Origin: a bacterium
GTDB taxonomy: Bacteria; Acidobacteriota; Thermoanaerobaculia; Multivoradales; J023
DNA length: 64,000 nt
Assembly: GCA_024226315.1 (NCBI GenBank)
Contig: JAAELT010000086.1
Coordinates: forward strand, 23,111 to 87,110
Direction: 5' to 3'
Shown here: in pieces, positions 27,749-37,165 of the stretch
Numbering within the stretch: position 1 is the first letter of the stretch
Layout: each line of letters begins with the position of its first letter
Translations under genes and position numbers: made by a program
The notes under the pieces: generated by a model
The model's input: the letters and a program-made list of their open reading frames with translations, nothing else
Told to the model about the DNA's origin: nothing
Databases searched by the model: none

Positions 27749-30187
27749 ATGATCGGACAGAGAATCGACCATTACCGGATCCTCGATCAAATCGGCAGCG
27801 GCAGCATGGGCGTGCTTTACCGCGCCCAGGATACGCGGCTCGAGCGCACCGTGGCGCTCAAGTTCCTGCCGCTGGAGCTGACCGGTAATCCGGCCGCGAA
27901 GGAGCGTTTCCTGCGTGAAGCGAGGGCGGCCTCGCGGCTCGATCATCCCAACATCTGTACCGTTCACGAGATCCGCGAGTCCGACGACGGTCGGCTGTAC
28001 ATCGTCATGGCCCACTACCGGGGCGAGACGCTGAAGGAGCGGATCGAGCGCGGCCCCCTGGCTGTCGACGAGGCGGTCACGATCGCCGAGCAGATCGCCC
28101 GCGGTCTGGCTGAAGCGCACGCGGCGGACATCATTCATCGCGACATCAAGCCCGCCAACGTGCTGCTGCTCGAAGACGACAGCAGCGCCACGGGGCTGAT
28201 CAAGATCCTGGACTTCGGCCTCGCCAAGGTCGGGGGAGACGCAACGCTCACCCGGGCCGGCTCGTCGCTCGGGACGCCGATGTACATGGCGCCGGAGCAG
28301 ATTCGCGGCGCCGTTGATCGCCGTTGCGACCTGTGGTCTCTGGGCGTGATGCTTTACGAGATGCTCGTCGGCACAAGGCCGTTCACCGGCGAGTACGCGC
28401 CGGCGGTGATCTTCTCGATCCTCGAGAGCGAACCGGAATCGCTCGAAGTCGTTCGTCCGGACGTACCCTCGTGGCTGGCGCTCCTGGTGGGTCGCCTGCT
28501 GGTCAAGGATCCGTCGCGGCGAATCGCCCAGGCCGAGGAGGTTGTGGGCGTCCTGGCCATGTCCGCCGAGACATCTGGCTCAGGGCAGGGCTGGCCGGCG
28601 TCCGGATCCGCGACGGCGGTCGATCGTCGGGTGTCGGGTCAGTCGCTGGCGCGCCAGCCGGTGGGCGCGTGGCGGCGCCCCAGCCCCGCTGTTTTGATCT
28701 CGGTGGCCCTCTTGTTGATCGTTCTCGGTTGGGCATGGTTGAGCCGCGGAGAGCGGTCGCCGGTCCGAACGCCCGACATGCGTCAGGACGCTCCCCCGGT
28801 GATCGCCGTGCTGCCCTTCGACGACCTGTCGGGCGATCCCGACCAGGCGTTCTTCGCCGACGGCATGACCGAGGCTCTGATCACCGATCTGGCGAAGGTT
28901 TCCGGCCTCCGGGTGATCTCGCGTGCTTCGGCGATGAGCTACAAAGGCACCGCCACGCCGCTGCCGCGGATCGCTCGCGAGCTGCGCGTCGACTACCTGC
29001 TCCAGGGCTCGGTTCTGCGCGCCGAGGATCAAGTGCGCATCTCGACCCAGCTGGTCGACGGCGAGCGCGATGAGGTGGAGTGGTCGGAGAGCTACGAGCG
29101 GCCGCTCCGGGGGATCCTGGCGCTGCAGCGCGAGGTGGCGCGCGCCGTGGTCGAGCAGGTCGAAGTGCGGCTGACGCCGCGCGAGGAGAGCGCTCTGGCC
29201 GTGGCCGCCGAAATCGACCCGGCGGCGCTCGATCTCTACCTGCGCGCCCGGGCCGCCTGGAACGAGCGCACCACGCCGGCGATCCGGCGTGGCATCGGCC
29301 TGTTCGAACAGGCGCTGGCGATCGAGCCGGGATACGCCCTGGCGCACGTCGGCCTCGCCGAGTCGTACCAGATCCTCGGCGACATGCCGTTCTACGACCT
29401 GCCGGTGCGCGAGGCCGACGAGGCAGCCCAGGTCCATGCCCGCCGCGCGCTCGAGATCGACCCCAGCCTCGGAGAGGCCTACGTCACTCTGGCGATGGTC
29501 GACTACCACCGGTGGGACTGGCGGACCTCCGAGCAGAAATTCGAGCGCGCCCTCGAGCTGGCCCCGAGCTACGCCACCGCTTCTCAGTGGTACGGCGAGA
29601 CGCTGCTGCCCCAGAAGCGTTGGGACGAAGCCCTGCGAGCCTTCCGGCGCGCGGAGCTCCTCGACCCGCTGTCGCCGATCATCAAGGGGCAGGTCGGTCG
29701 CATGTTGATCGGCCGGCGCCGCTTCCCGGAGGCCGAGCGCTACTTCCGCGACCTGACGGTGGAGAATCCAGGCTTCTGGCTCAACTATTACGGGCTGGCC
29801 ACCGCGCTGCAGCAGCTCGGAGAACAGCGCCAGGCGTTGGCGGCGATCGCGAAGGCCCGCCAGCTTTCGGGCGGCAGCGACTTCGCGCGCCTCGTGGACG
29901 CCATAATTCGGGCGTCGGCCGGCGACCGCGCGCCTGCAATCGCGCTGATCGAGGAGCTCGGCTCGGACGATTCGCACCACCTGCCGCCGTCGATGATCGC
30001 CAGCCTGGCGGTCGCCGTCGGCGATTCGGAGCGTGCCCTCGTCGAGCTCGAGCGCGGCGTGGCGCAGGGAGATCCGTCGTTGCCGTTCATCAACCACGAT
30101 CCGCTCTTCGATCCCCTGCGAGACGAGCCGCGGTTTCGGCAGGTCCTGCGCGCGATCGGGCTCGAGCCCACGCCGGAACGTCAGTGA
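27749..30187 (+). CDS. Ser/Thr protein kinase with TolB-like domain and TPRs
   Basis: 812 residues. The PknB-type kinase domain (about 8-270) has the P-loop IGSGSMGVLY, Lys38 in VALKF, the catalytic Asp132 in HRDIKPANVLL and the metal Asp155 in DFGLAK. One membrane helix follows (about 313-332). The outer part starts with a TolB/FlgO-like domain (VIAVLPFDDLSGDPDQAFFADG, LLQGSVLR), then TPRs to the end. ATG 27749 gives the usual kinase start MIGQRIDHYRIL; an upstream extension in frame has no family match. The extracytoplasmic TPR part probably senses ligands or proteins. It ends seven bases inside the convergent histidine kinase gene. Confidence 0.9.
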   Translation: MIGQRIDHYRILDQIGSGSMGVLYRAQDTRLERTVALKFLPLELTGNPAAKERFLREARAASRLDHPNICTVHEIRESDDGRLYIVMAHYRGETLKERIERGPLAVDEAVTIAEQIARGLAEAHAADIIHRDIKPANVLLLEDDSSATGLIKILDFGLAKVGGDATLTRAGSSLGTPMYMAPEQIRGAVDRRCDLWSLGVMLYEMLVGTRPFTGEYAPAVIFSILESEPESLEVVRPDVPSWLALLVGRLLVKDPSRRIAQAEEVVGVLAMSAETSGSGQGWPASGSATAVDRRVSGQSLARQPVGAWRRPSPAVLISVALLLIVLGWAWLSRGERSPVRTPDMRQDAPPVIAVLPFDDLSGDPDQAFFADGMTEALITDLAKVSGLRVISRASAMSYKGTATPLPRIARELRVDYLLQGSVLRAEDQVRISTQLVDGERDEVEWSESYERPLRGILALQREVARAVVEQVEVRLTPREESALAVAAEIDPAALDLYLRARAAWNERTTPAIRRGIGLFEQALAIEPGYALAHVGLAESYQILGDMPFYDLPVREADEAAQVHARRALEIDPSLGEAYVTLAMVDYHRWDWRTSEQKFERALELAPSYATASQWYGETLLPQKRWDEALRAFRRAELLDPLSPIIKGQVGRMLIGRRRFPEAERYFRDLTVENPGFWLNYYGLATALQQLGEQRQALAAIAKARQLSGGSDFARLVDAIIRASAGDRAPAIALIEELGSDDSHHLPPSMIASLAVAVGDSERALVELERGVAQGDPSLPFINHDPLFDPLRDEPRFRQVLRAIGLEPTPERQ

Positions 30188-31122
30188 GCCGGTAGCGGTA
30201 GGGCGAAGTAGAAGGTGCTGCCCTCACCTTCGCCCTCGGACTCGACCCACACCCGCCCGCCGTGGATGGCGGCGATTCGCTCGGCCAGGGTCAGGCCGAT
30301 GCCGGTGCCGCCGGTGTCCGAGGCAAGCTGGTCGAACAGGCCGAAGATCTTGGTGTGGAAGCGCGGGTCGATGCCGATGCCGTTGTCACGGACGCGGCAG
30401 ACGGTCTCGTCACCGTTCACCTCCGCGCCCACCTCGACCTTTGGGTCGTCGACTCCGGCGGTGAACTTGACGGCGTTCTCCACCAGATGCTGCATCGCCT
30501 GGAGCAGCCGGAACCGGTCCCCGACCACGGTGGGCAGATCGGGCGCGATCTCGATCTCGACGCCGTGATCCGGGCGCTCCGCCGCGACGCGGGTCGCGGC
30601 CTCCTCGGCCAGCACGGTCCATCCCACCTCCTCGGGAGGGTTGACCATGCGGCCGATGCGAGACAGCTCGAGGAGGTCCTCGAGCAGCCCCTTCATGACA
30701 TCGACCGCACCGCGGATCCGGTCGGCGTCGCGCTTCGTCCGCTCGACGTCGCCGGCGGCCGCGTCCTGCTCGAGCAGGCCGAGAAAGCCCTGGATGGTGA
30801 TCAGCGGGCTCTTGAGGTCATGGGAGACGGTGTAGACGAAACGATCCATTTCTTCGTCTTTGGTCGCCATCTCCGCGCCCTTGGCCTCGAGCGCTCGCGC
30901 CAGCCGGTCGCGCTCCTCGATGGCTTTGGCGAGGTCGGCGGCAGCAGCGTCGGCGCCCGAGGTCCGGTCTTCGGCGCTGCGCAACGCTTCGGCGAACCGT
31001 TGCCGCTCGGCACGTAGGCGCCCGAGAAGCGTGAGAGCCCACGCCAGCGCGACGAGTGCTACCAGAATCGAGAGAATGAGGGTCCAGCTCATGTCGGTTT
31101 GCCGGCGTGTCGCCCCACCCAT
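30181..31122 (-). CDS. Orphan sensor histidine kinase
   Basis: 313 residues from ATG 31122, which has GAGGT six bases upstream; ATG 31092 is an alternative. One N-terminal membrane helix (ILSILVALVALAWALTLL), a coiled coil, then the HisKA motif TVSHDLKSPLITIQGFLG and an ATPase domain with ENAVKF, DNGIGID and GGTGIGLTLA. The short coiled coil and lack of a periplasmic domain suggest an intracellular or membrane-stress signal. No response regulator is co-directional next to it except the one at 31282-32025, which has its own kinase. Convergent with the Ser/Thr kinase, with a 7-bp overlap. Confidence 0.85.
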   Translation of the reverse strand: MGGATRRQTDMSWTLILSILVALVALAWALTLLGRLRAERQRFAEALRSAEDRTSGADAAAADLAKAIEERDRLARALEAKGAEMATKDEEMDRFVYTVSHDLKSPLITIQGFLGLLEQDAAAGDVERTKRDADRIRGAVDVMKGLLEDLLELSRIGRMVNPPEEVGWTVLAEEAATRVAAERPDHGVEIEIAPDLPTVVGDRFRLLQAMQHLVENAVKFTAGVDDPKVEVGAEVNGDETVCRVRDNGIGIDPRFHTKIFGLFDQLASDTGGTGIGLTLAERIAAIHGGRVWVESEGEGEGSTFYFALPLPAH

Positions 31123-31281
31123 CACGACCTCGCAAGCGGCGAATCTCCGGCGCCCCGACCGACCAGGCAAGTCCGTCGCCAGATGGGCGTCGGTGCGGAG
31201 CTCAGGTCTCTTGGACCATACAGATTTAGTCTATAGAGATTATCAACTGTCGTCCACGTAGGTTAACACAGCGTCACGGCG

Positions 31282-32025
31282 CTAGGGAACGAAGCGATAG
31301 CCGACCCCACGCACGCTGTGGATGTGCCGTGGCCGCCAGGAATTCTCCTCGAAGGCCTTGCGCAAGGAGACGATGACGTTGTCGACCACCCGGGTGTTGG
31401 GATGATTGGGCAGCTCCCACACTTTGTCGAGCAGCTCGCGCCGGGTGATGACCTGATTGGGCTTCTCGGCGAACACCCGGATGACCGCGATCTCCTTGCG
31501 CGAAAGCTCCACCTGCCCGTCACGTGTCTGGGCCTGCCAGGTCTTGAAGTCCACCCAGAAGGGACCGAAGGTGAACCGGGAGCCGGTGTCGTCCGGTTCG
31601 GCGCCCGGGCTGCCGGTCGCGTCGGTCTGGGCGCTGCTCCGGGCCCACTCGGCTCGGCGCAGCAGCCCCTCGGCCCGGGCCAGGAACTCCGCCAGGTCGA
31701 ACGGCTTGACCATGTAATCGTCAGCGCCGGTCTTGAGGCCGTAGACGACGTCGTCGGGCTGGTCGCGGGCGGTCAGGATGAGGATGGCGGTGAAGTTGCC
31801 GTCCCGGCGCAGGCGCTGGCAGACCTCGAAACCGTCGACCTTGGGCAGCGCCACGTCGAGCACGATGAGGTCATAGTGGCCCGCGCCCGCTTTCTCGAGA
31901 GCCACCTCGCCGTCCAGCGCCAGGTCGACCTCGTGGCCTTTGCGTTCGAGGTTGAACACCAACCCATGGGCGATCGCCTCCTCGTCTTCGACCACGAGGA
32001 TCCGGTGGCCCGAATCCGCACTCAT
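31282..32025 (-). CDS. OmpR/PhoB-family response regulator
   Basis: 247 residues. The receiver domain has the acidic pair in VVEDEEA, the phosphoacceptor in IVLDVALPK, the Thr in LTARDQ and Lys in MVKPFD. A Ser/Pro/Asp-rich linker of about 30 residues leads to a winged helix with ELSRKEIAVIRVFAEKP and VDNVIVSLRKAFEEN, ending GVGYRFVP. It overlaps the kinase gene by four bases (ATGA), so expression is coupled. The TGTCA boxes upstream of the operon fit a regulator that binds direct repeats, as PhoB does. Confidence 0.9.
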   Translation of the reverse strand: MSADSGHRILVVEDEEAIAHGLVFNLERKGHEVDLALDGEVALEKAGAGHYDLIVLDVALPKVDGFEVCQRLRRDGNFTAILILTARDQPDDVVYGLKTGADDYMVKPFDLAEFLARAEGLLRRAEWARSSAQTDATGSPGAEPDDTGSRFTFGPFWVDFKTWQAQTRDGQVELSRKEIAVIRVFAEKPNQVITRRELLDKVWELPNHPNTRVVDNVIVSLRKAFEENSWRPRHIHSVRGVGYRFVP

Positions 32026-33014
32026 CGTGACCAGGCTCCCACTGTCTCGGGCCGCGGCCGGATGATTCGCGGCAGCCGGATCTCGAAACGGGTGCCAGGC
32101 TCCTCGTCGGTGGACAGCGCGCGGATCGTTCCCCGCATGTCCTCCACCAGGCCGCGGACGATGGAGAGCCCCAGACCCGTGCCGCGGCGCCGGTTACCGA
32201 TCTCGCGGCTCAGCCTGTAGAAGCGGTCGAAGATCTTCGGCAGCTCGCGTTTGGGAATGCCAATGCCGTCGTCCGCGACGATGATCTCGGCCTCGGAGCC
32301 GCCGTCGCGAACCTGACAGCGGATCTTCCCCCCTTCGGGAGTGAAGCGCAGTGCGTTGTCGATCAGGTTGTCCATGATGTGCTGCAGAGCGTCGATCGAG
32401 GCCATCACCGTCGAACGGGTGTCGACCTCGAAGCTGAGCTCGGTCTGCCGCAGGTCGAAACGTGCCTCGGTCGTCTCCCGATACTCCTCGAAGAAGGCGC
32501 TCAAGTCGACCGGCCGCAGATCGCCGGAGGCCCTGCCCGAGAGGATGCGGCCGGACTCCAGCAGGTTGTCGACCAGGGTGCCGACGCGTTCGGCTTCGCG
32601 CACGATGAAACTGGTGAAGCGCTGCTGGTCGGAGCGGTCGAGGTCGTCTTGCTGCAGGGTCTGGGCGTGGAGCTTGATGGCGGCGACCGGAGATTTGAGC
32701 TCATGGCTGATGTTGGTCAGGAACTCGTCCTGCTTGCGCGCGTAGCGCCGCCCCGAGATGGTGACGGCGAGCAGGGTAGTCAGCGCGACGAAGACCAGAA
32801 AGAAGAGGCCGGCGCCGCTGGTGGTGACGAACCAGTGGAACTGGTTCCACTCGAAGCCGAGCTTCGACACCAGCTCGTTGATCTCGACGTCGAAGCGTTG
32901 CACCACAACCACCCAGAAGACCAGCAGCGCCGTGGTGACGGCGATGGCCGTGACGTAGATCAGGTAGATGACGAGGGCGTGCGGGGTGAAGCGTCGAATC
33001 ATCGGCGCGCTCAT
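32022..33014 (-). CDS. Sensor histidine kinase of the TGTCA-box operon
   Basis: 330 residues from ATG 33014. Two membrane helices (about 13-33 and 67-87) frame a 30-residue outer loop rich in Trp and Phe. The kinase core has the phosphorylated His in TNISHELKSPVAAIKLHAQT, then DNLIDNALRF, DDGIGIPKRE and GTGLGLSIVRG. The small outer loop is more like PhoR than a large ligand sensor. It comes first in the operon, ahead of its response regulator. Upstream direct repeats point to autoregulation. Confidence 0.88.
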   Translation of the reverse strand: MSAPMIRRFTPHALVIYLIYVTAIAVTTALLVFWVVVVQRFDVEINELVSKLGFEWNQFHWFVTTSGAGLFFLVFVALTTLLAVTISGRRYARKQDEFLTNISHELKSPVAAIKLHAQTLQQDDLDRSDQQRFTSFIVREAERVGTLVDNLLESGRILSGRASGDLRPVDLSAFFEEYRETTEARFDLRQTELSFEVDTRSTVMASIDALQHIMDNLIDNALRFTPEGGKIRCQVRDGGSEAEIIVADDGIGIPKRELPKIFDRFYRLSREIGNRRRGTGLGLSIVRGLVEDMRGTIRALSTDEEPGTRFEIRLPRIIRPRPETVGAWSR

Positions 33015-33041
33015 CCTACCGTAATCGCCCGCTGACCGGTT

Positions 33042-33100
33042 TCCTGACAATTCCGTGACACTTCAGGTGGATCCGTGACACTTGCAACCGAATCCTGACA
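33042..33100 (-). promoter_or_regulatory. Four direct TGTCA boxes upstream of the HK-RR operon
   Basis: On the plus strand TGACA occurs at 33045-33049, 33056-33060, 33076-33080 and 33096-33100. The context is (A/T)TCC(G)TGACA. Read on the operon strand they are TGTCA boxes spaced 20, 20 and 11 bases, which is two, two and one helical turn. The 11-base pair TGTCACGGAATTGTCA has the layout of a Pho box. They lie 31 bases upstream of the kinase start. This is the most probable binding site of the operon's own regulator. Confidence 0.6.
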
Positions 33101-33327
33101 CCGCCACCGTCGTACTCTCGGCATAATGATCGCGGCGGGTCCCCGCGGGTGCGAGAAGCGGCGCGGTCATCCGCCGCCGAGCCAAGGCGGTAAACCGGTA
33201 CAATCGGGCGACCACGCATCAGACAGGTCTGTACAAGCAAACAGCTATTGCGGACCAGGACAACCCGAGACGGTGACCGGCTGGCTTCGAGCCGACGATT
33301 GTCGTCGCCTCGTCCGGAGGTAGAGCC

Positions 33328-34098
33328 TTGGCGATCAGAACCATCATTGTCGACGACGAGCCGCTGGCGCGCGAGAAGCTTCGTGGCTTTCTGGAAAAAG
33401 AGGCGGATGTCGAGATCATCGGCGAGAGCCGCGACGGGCGCGAGGCCCTGGAGACGATCGAAAGAGAGAACCCCGATTTGGTGTTTCTCGACGTCCAGAT
33501 GCCCGAAATGGATGGCTTCGAGGTGCTCGAGAACCTCGAGCCGGATCGGTTGCCCACCGTGATCTTCGTCACCGCCTACGACCAATACGCACTCAAGGCG
33601 TTCGACGTCCACGCCATCGATTACCTGTTGAAGCCGTTCGACCGCGCGCGGCTCACCGACGCTCTGAGCCGGGCTCGGTCCGAGTTCGAGCGCCAGCAGG
33701 TAGGCGACGTCAAGAGCCAGCTGCTGGCGCTGCTCCAGGACGTCGAGTCCCGGCGTTCGAAGTATCCGGCGCGGCTGGTCATCAAGACCTCCGGCCGGGT
33801 GGTGTTCATGAAGGTCGACGAAATCGACTGGGTCGACGCCGCCGGCAACTACGTGCGCATCCATGCCGCCGACGATTCGCACCTGCTGCGCGAGACCATG
33901 GGCCGGCTCGAGAAGCGGCTCGACCCCGAGAAGTTTCTCCGCATCCATCGCTCGACGATCGTCAACATGGAGCGCATCCGCGAGCTGCAGCAGCAGTTCC
34001 ACGGCGACTATCTCGTGGTGCTCAAGAACGGCCAGCGCCTGACCTTGAGCCGCAGCTATCGCGACCGGATCCAGGAGCTGCTGGATCGGTCCTCGTGA
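33328..34098 (+). CDS. LytTR-family response regulator
   Basis: 256 residues from a TTG at 33328, which has CCGGAGG eight bases upstream. The receiver domain has [13 protein letters not shown], the phosphoacceptor in [15 protein letters not shown] and KPFDRARL. The C-terminal LytTR DNA-binding domain has [24 protein letters not shown] and [15 protein letters not shown]. No LytS-type kinase is adjacent. Its stop overlaps a GTG that is in frame with the IPP isomerase gene, so it may be transcribed with, and control, the mevalonate genes. Confidence 0.88.
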   Translation: MAIRTIIVDDEPLAREKLRGFLEKEADVEIIGESRDGREALETIERENPDLVFLDVQMPEMDGFEVLENLEPDRLPTVIFVTAYDQYALKAFDVHAIDYLLKPFDRARLTDALSRARSEFERQQVGDVKSQLLALLQDVESRRSKYPARLVIKTSGRVVFMKVDEIDWVDAAGNYVRIHAADDSHLLRETMGRLEKRLDPEKFLRIHRSTIVNMERIRELQQQFHGDYLVVLKNGQRLTLSRSYRDRIQELLDRSS

Positions 34099-34136
34099 AG
34101 ACCGCGAAGAAGTATTGCGCAGAAGCAGAAGTAACG

Positions 34137-35192
34137 ATGACCCTCGCCGAGCCACCAGTGGTCGAACCAACCACCTCCGAGACCGACACGGTCGAGCGCG
34201 ATCGCAAGCTGGAGCACATCCAGCTGGCGCTCGAGGAGCGCATGCAGCAGGAGAGCCGGTTCTTCGACCGCTACGCCTTCGTCCACGAGGCGCTGCCCGA
34301 GCTCGACATGGCGGAAGTCGACCTGACGACGGAGTTTCTCGGCAAGCCGCTGGCGTCGCCGCTGCTGGTCTCGTGCATGACCGGAGGCACCGACAGCGCG
34401 TCCGCGATCAATCGCAACCTGGCCATCGCCGCCGAGCGGGCGGGGATCGCGCTGGGCGTCGGCTCCCAGCGCAAGGCTCTCGAAGACCCGGAGACCGCCG
34501 CCACCTTCTCGGTGCGCGATCTGGCGCCGACGATACCGCTGTTGGGGAACCTCGGTGCGGTGCAGCTCAACTACGGCTTCGGTCTCGACGAGTGCCGGCG
34601 GGCGGTGGAGATGATCGCCGCCGACGCGCTCGCGCTGCATCTCAACCCGCTCCAGGAGGCAATCCAGCCCGAGGGCCAGTGCGATTTCTCGGCGCTGCTG
34701 CCGAAGATCGGCGAGGTCGTCGACCGGCTCGGCGTACCGGTGGTGGTCAAGGAGATCGGCTGCGGCATCTCCGGCGCCACGGCACGCCGGCTGGCCGATG
34801 TGGGGGTGCGCATCGTCGATTCCGCCGGCCTCGGCGGCACCAGCTGGGCGCGCATCGAGGCGGCCCGGGCCTCGGACCTCGAAATCGGCGAGCTGTTCGC
34901 CGACTGGGGCGTGCCGACCACCGACTCGATCCGGCAGCTTGCGGCGATCGACGGCCTCACCGTCATCGGCTCGGGCGGCGTGCGCTCGGGGCTGGACGTC
35001 GCCAAGGCCATTGCCATGGGTGCCGATCTCGTGGGGCTGGCGCAGCCGTTCCTGGAAGCGGCGATGGAATCCGCCGAGAAGGTCTACGAACGTATCGCCC
35101 GCGTCACGCAGGAGCTCCGGATCGCGATGTTCTGCGTCGGCGCACGCACACTCGAAGAGTTGCGCGACGGCAAGCTGGTCGAGCGACGATGA
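34137..35192 (+). CDS. fni: Isopentenyl-diphosphate delta-isomerase, type 2
   Basis: 351 residues from ATG 34137; a GTG at 34095 overlapping the LytTR stop is also in frame. The enzyme is the FMN- and NADPH-dependent isomerase that interconverts IPP and DMAPP. Motifs are KLEHIQLAL and FDRYAFVHEALPELDM at the start, LLVSCMTGGTDSA, GVGSQRKAL, LLGNLGAVQL, LHLNPLQEAIQPEG, VVKEIGCGIS and the FMN phosphate site IGSGGVRSGLDVAKA. It opens the isoprenoid cluster. Confidence 0.93.
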   Translation: MTLAEPPVVEPTTSETDTVERDRKLEHIQLALEERMQQESRFFDRYAFVHEALPELDMAEVDLTTEFLGKPLASPLLVSCMTGGTDSASAINRNLAIAAERAGIALGVGSQRKALEDPETAATFSVRDLAPTIPLLGNLGAVQLNYGFGLDECRRAVEMIAADALALHLNPLQEAIQPEGQCDFSALLPKIGEVVDRLGVPVVVKEIGCGISGATARRLADVGVRIVDSAGLGGTSWARIEAARASDLEIGELFADWGVPTTDSIRQLAAIDGLTVIGSGGVRSGLDVAKAIAMGADLVGLAQPFLEAAMESAEKVYERIARVTQELRIAMFCVGARTLEELRDGKLVERR

Positions 35193-35241
35193 ACGACAGA
35201 ACGCGACCTGATGACGAGACAAAAAACACGGGTGGAACACC

Positions 35242-36540
35242 ATGAGTGACCCTGGATCCGCGATCTCCCTGCAATCCCTGTCCTCGGAGGCCGTCACCGC
35301 TCAGCAGGAGCGCGAGGCGCTGATCGAGGCGCTGGCCACTGGACAGTTGCGTTTCCATCAACTCCCGGCGTACCTCTCGGGTCGCGAGAAAGCCGAGGTG
35401 CGGCGTCTGGCGCTCGAGAAGCGCAGCGGCGCCAGCCTGGAGAACACCGGCCGCTACACCTTCGACGCCGAGCGCGCCTCGCGCCAGAATTGCGAGAATC
35501 TGATCGGCGTCGCCCAGGTTCCCGTGGGGGTCATCGGCCCCCTGCGCCTCGACGGCGAGTACGTGCACGACGAGGAGCTCTTCGTGCCGCTGGCGACCAC
35601 CGAGGGCGCCCTGATCGCCAGCACCAATCGCGGCTGCCGCGCGCTGCGCGAATCCGGCGGCGCGGTGGTCCGCGTCGACGACGTGGGCATCACCCGCGCG
35701 CCCGTCTTTCGCACCTCCGGCATCCGGCAGACCCGCGAGCTGATCGCCTGGCTCGAGGCCAACGAGGACGAGATCCGGCGCCGGGCCGAGGCCGGGTCGA
35801 GGTTCCTGAAGCTGGTCGAGATCCGGCCGTCGGCGATGGGCACCACGGTGTTCATCCGCTTCAGGTTCAACTCGGGCGACGCCATGGGCATGAACATGGC
35901 CACCATCGCCTGCGAACGGGTGGTGGAGGAGTTCATCGAGCCCGAGACCGGCGTCGAGTGCGTGTCGCTGTCGGGCAACTTCTGCGTCGACAAGAAGCCC
36001 TCGGCGGTGAACTTCCAGGAAGGCCGCGGCAAGCGCATCTTCGCCGAGGTTCAACTCGACAAGCATGTGCTCGAGAAGGTGCTCAAGACCAGCGCGCGGG
36101 CGCTGGTCGAGGTGCAGTACCGCAAGAACCTGCTGGGCTCGATCGCCGCCGGGTCGATGGGCTTCAACGCCCACTTCGCCAACATCCTGGCGTCGTTCTT
36201 CATCGCCACGGGTCAAGACCCGGCACAGGTTGGGGAGAGCTCGGTGGGGGTCACCTGCATCGAGCCGCGCGGCCCGGAAGGCATCGTGATGTCGGTCTAC
36301 CTGCCGGACGTCCCGCTGGCCGCGATCGGCGGCGGCACGGGCCTCGAGACGCAGCGCGAGGCCTTGGCGCTGCTCGGCATCGAGCCCGACGCCGAGCGCC
36401 CCGGCGCCGCGGTGATGCGCCTGGCGGAGATCCTCGGCGCCACCGTGCTGGCCGGCGAGCTGTCGTTGATGGCGGCCCTGACCTCCCGCGACCTGGCCCG
36501 TGCACACGAGCAGCTCGGGCGCAGTCGGGCGACGAGCTGA
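35242..36540 (+). CDS. Hydroxymethylglutaryl-CoA reductase
   Basis: 432 residues, soluble (no sterol-sensing membrane part). It reduces HMG-CoA to mevalonate with NAD(P)H. Substrate and catalytic motifs are ENLIGVAQVPVGVIGPL, the Glu in PLATTEGALIAS, the nucleotide-binding FNSGDAMGMNMATIA, the Lys in FCVDKKPSAVNF and a terminal histidine in RAHEQLG. The ENLIG/PVG and DAMGMN motifs and length favour class I (archaeal/eukaryotic type), in contrast to most bacterial class II enzymes. It has a ribosome-binding site-like GGTGGAAC upstream. Confidence 0.93.
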   Translation: MSDPGSAISLQSLSSEAVTAQQEREALIEALATGQLRFHQLPAYLSGREKAEVRRLALEKRSGASLENTGRYTFDAERASRQNCENLIGVAQVPVGVIGPLRLDGEYVHDEELFVPLATTEGALIASTNRGCRALRESGGAVVRVDDVGITRAPVFRTSGIRQTRELIAWLEANEDEIRRRAEAGSRFLKLVEIRPSAMGTTVFIRFRFNSGDAMGMNMATIACERVVEEFIEPETGVECVSLSGNFCVDKKPSAVNFQEGRGKRIFAEVQLDKHVLEKVLKTSARALVEVQYRKNLLGSIAAGSMGFNAHFANILASFFIATGQDPAQVGESSVGVTCIEPRGPEGIVMSVYLPDVPLAAIGGGTGLETQREALALLGIEPDAERPGAAVMRLAEILGATVLAGELSLMAALTSRDLARAHEQLGRSRATS

Positions 36541-36568
36541 GCTCATCCGCAGTTGAAGGCCTGGGTGG

Positions 36569-36634
36569 CACTGGCGGCTTGCCCGCCAGTGTCTGCTCGG
36601 CCGATGAAGAGCACTGGTGGACAAGCCACCAGTG
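36569..36634 (+). repeat. Two related 9-bp hairpins after the HMG-CoA reductase gene
   Basis: CACTGGCGG (36569-36577) pairs with CCGCCAGTG (36583-36591) across five bases. CACTGGTGG (36612-36620) pairs with CCACCAGTG (36626-36634), also across five bases. The two differ by one base per arm, changed together so that pairing is kept. The arrangement suggests a duplicated REP-like element under selection for structure. Confidence 0.6.
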
Positions 36635-36688
36635 GCACCCGAGCGCCGGGATCTCCGATAGACTCTCGCGTCTTCCGGAGGAATCGAC

Positions 36689-37165
36689 ATGACGACTTGC
36701 GCCCGCATCATCGTGTCCCTCACCCTCCGCGATCCCAAGCCCGAGCAGCTGCTCGAGGAATCCGAGCGCGAGAAGAAGAAGCCCGAGCCCCACGTCATCG
36801 ATCGGCTGCAGTTCAAGCGCGACTACCAGGGATACCTGGATCGCCGCCGGAGCCATCTCTACGTCCTCGAGAAGATCACGACACCGACGCTGGTGATGTG
36901 CGGCGCGCTCGATTGGAACGTGCCGGTGCTCAACTCCGAGCAGCTCTACCAGGCCCTCCGTCGCCTCGGCCGCACCACCCAGCTGGTGGTCTATCCCGGC
37001 GAGCACCACGGCATTCGCAAACCGAGCTTCCAGAAGGACCGCTTCCAGCGTTATCTCGACTGGTACGGCCGGCACGTCAAGGGGGAGGCGCCGGCCACCG
37101 ACGCACCGGCGCACGCTCCGGCCGACGAAACGGCGGAGGCCGAGGGCGGGCAAGGCCACCGGTGA
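36689..37165 (+). pseudogene. C-terminal remnant of a peptidase S9 (prolyl oligopeptidase) gene
   Basis: The frame has TPTLVMCGALDWNVPVLNSE and VVYPGEHHGIRKP, followed by RYLDWYGRHV. These hold the catalytic Asp (LDWNVP) and His (EHHGI) of the S9 alpha/beta-hydrolase fold. The nucleophile serine motif (GxSxGG) and the propeller are missing; the first 30 residues are unrelated charged sequence. No enzyme can result. The TGA at 37163-37165 overlaps the GTG start of the mevalonate kinase gene, so translation of this remnant may still deliver ribosomes to it. Confidence 0.65.
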
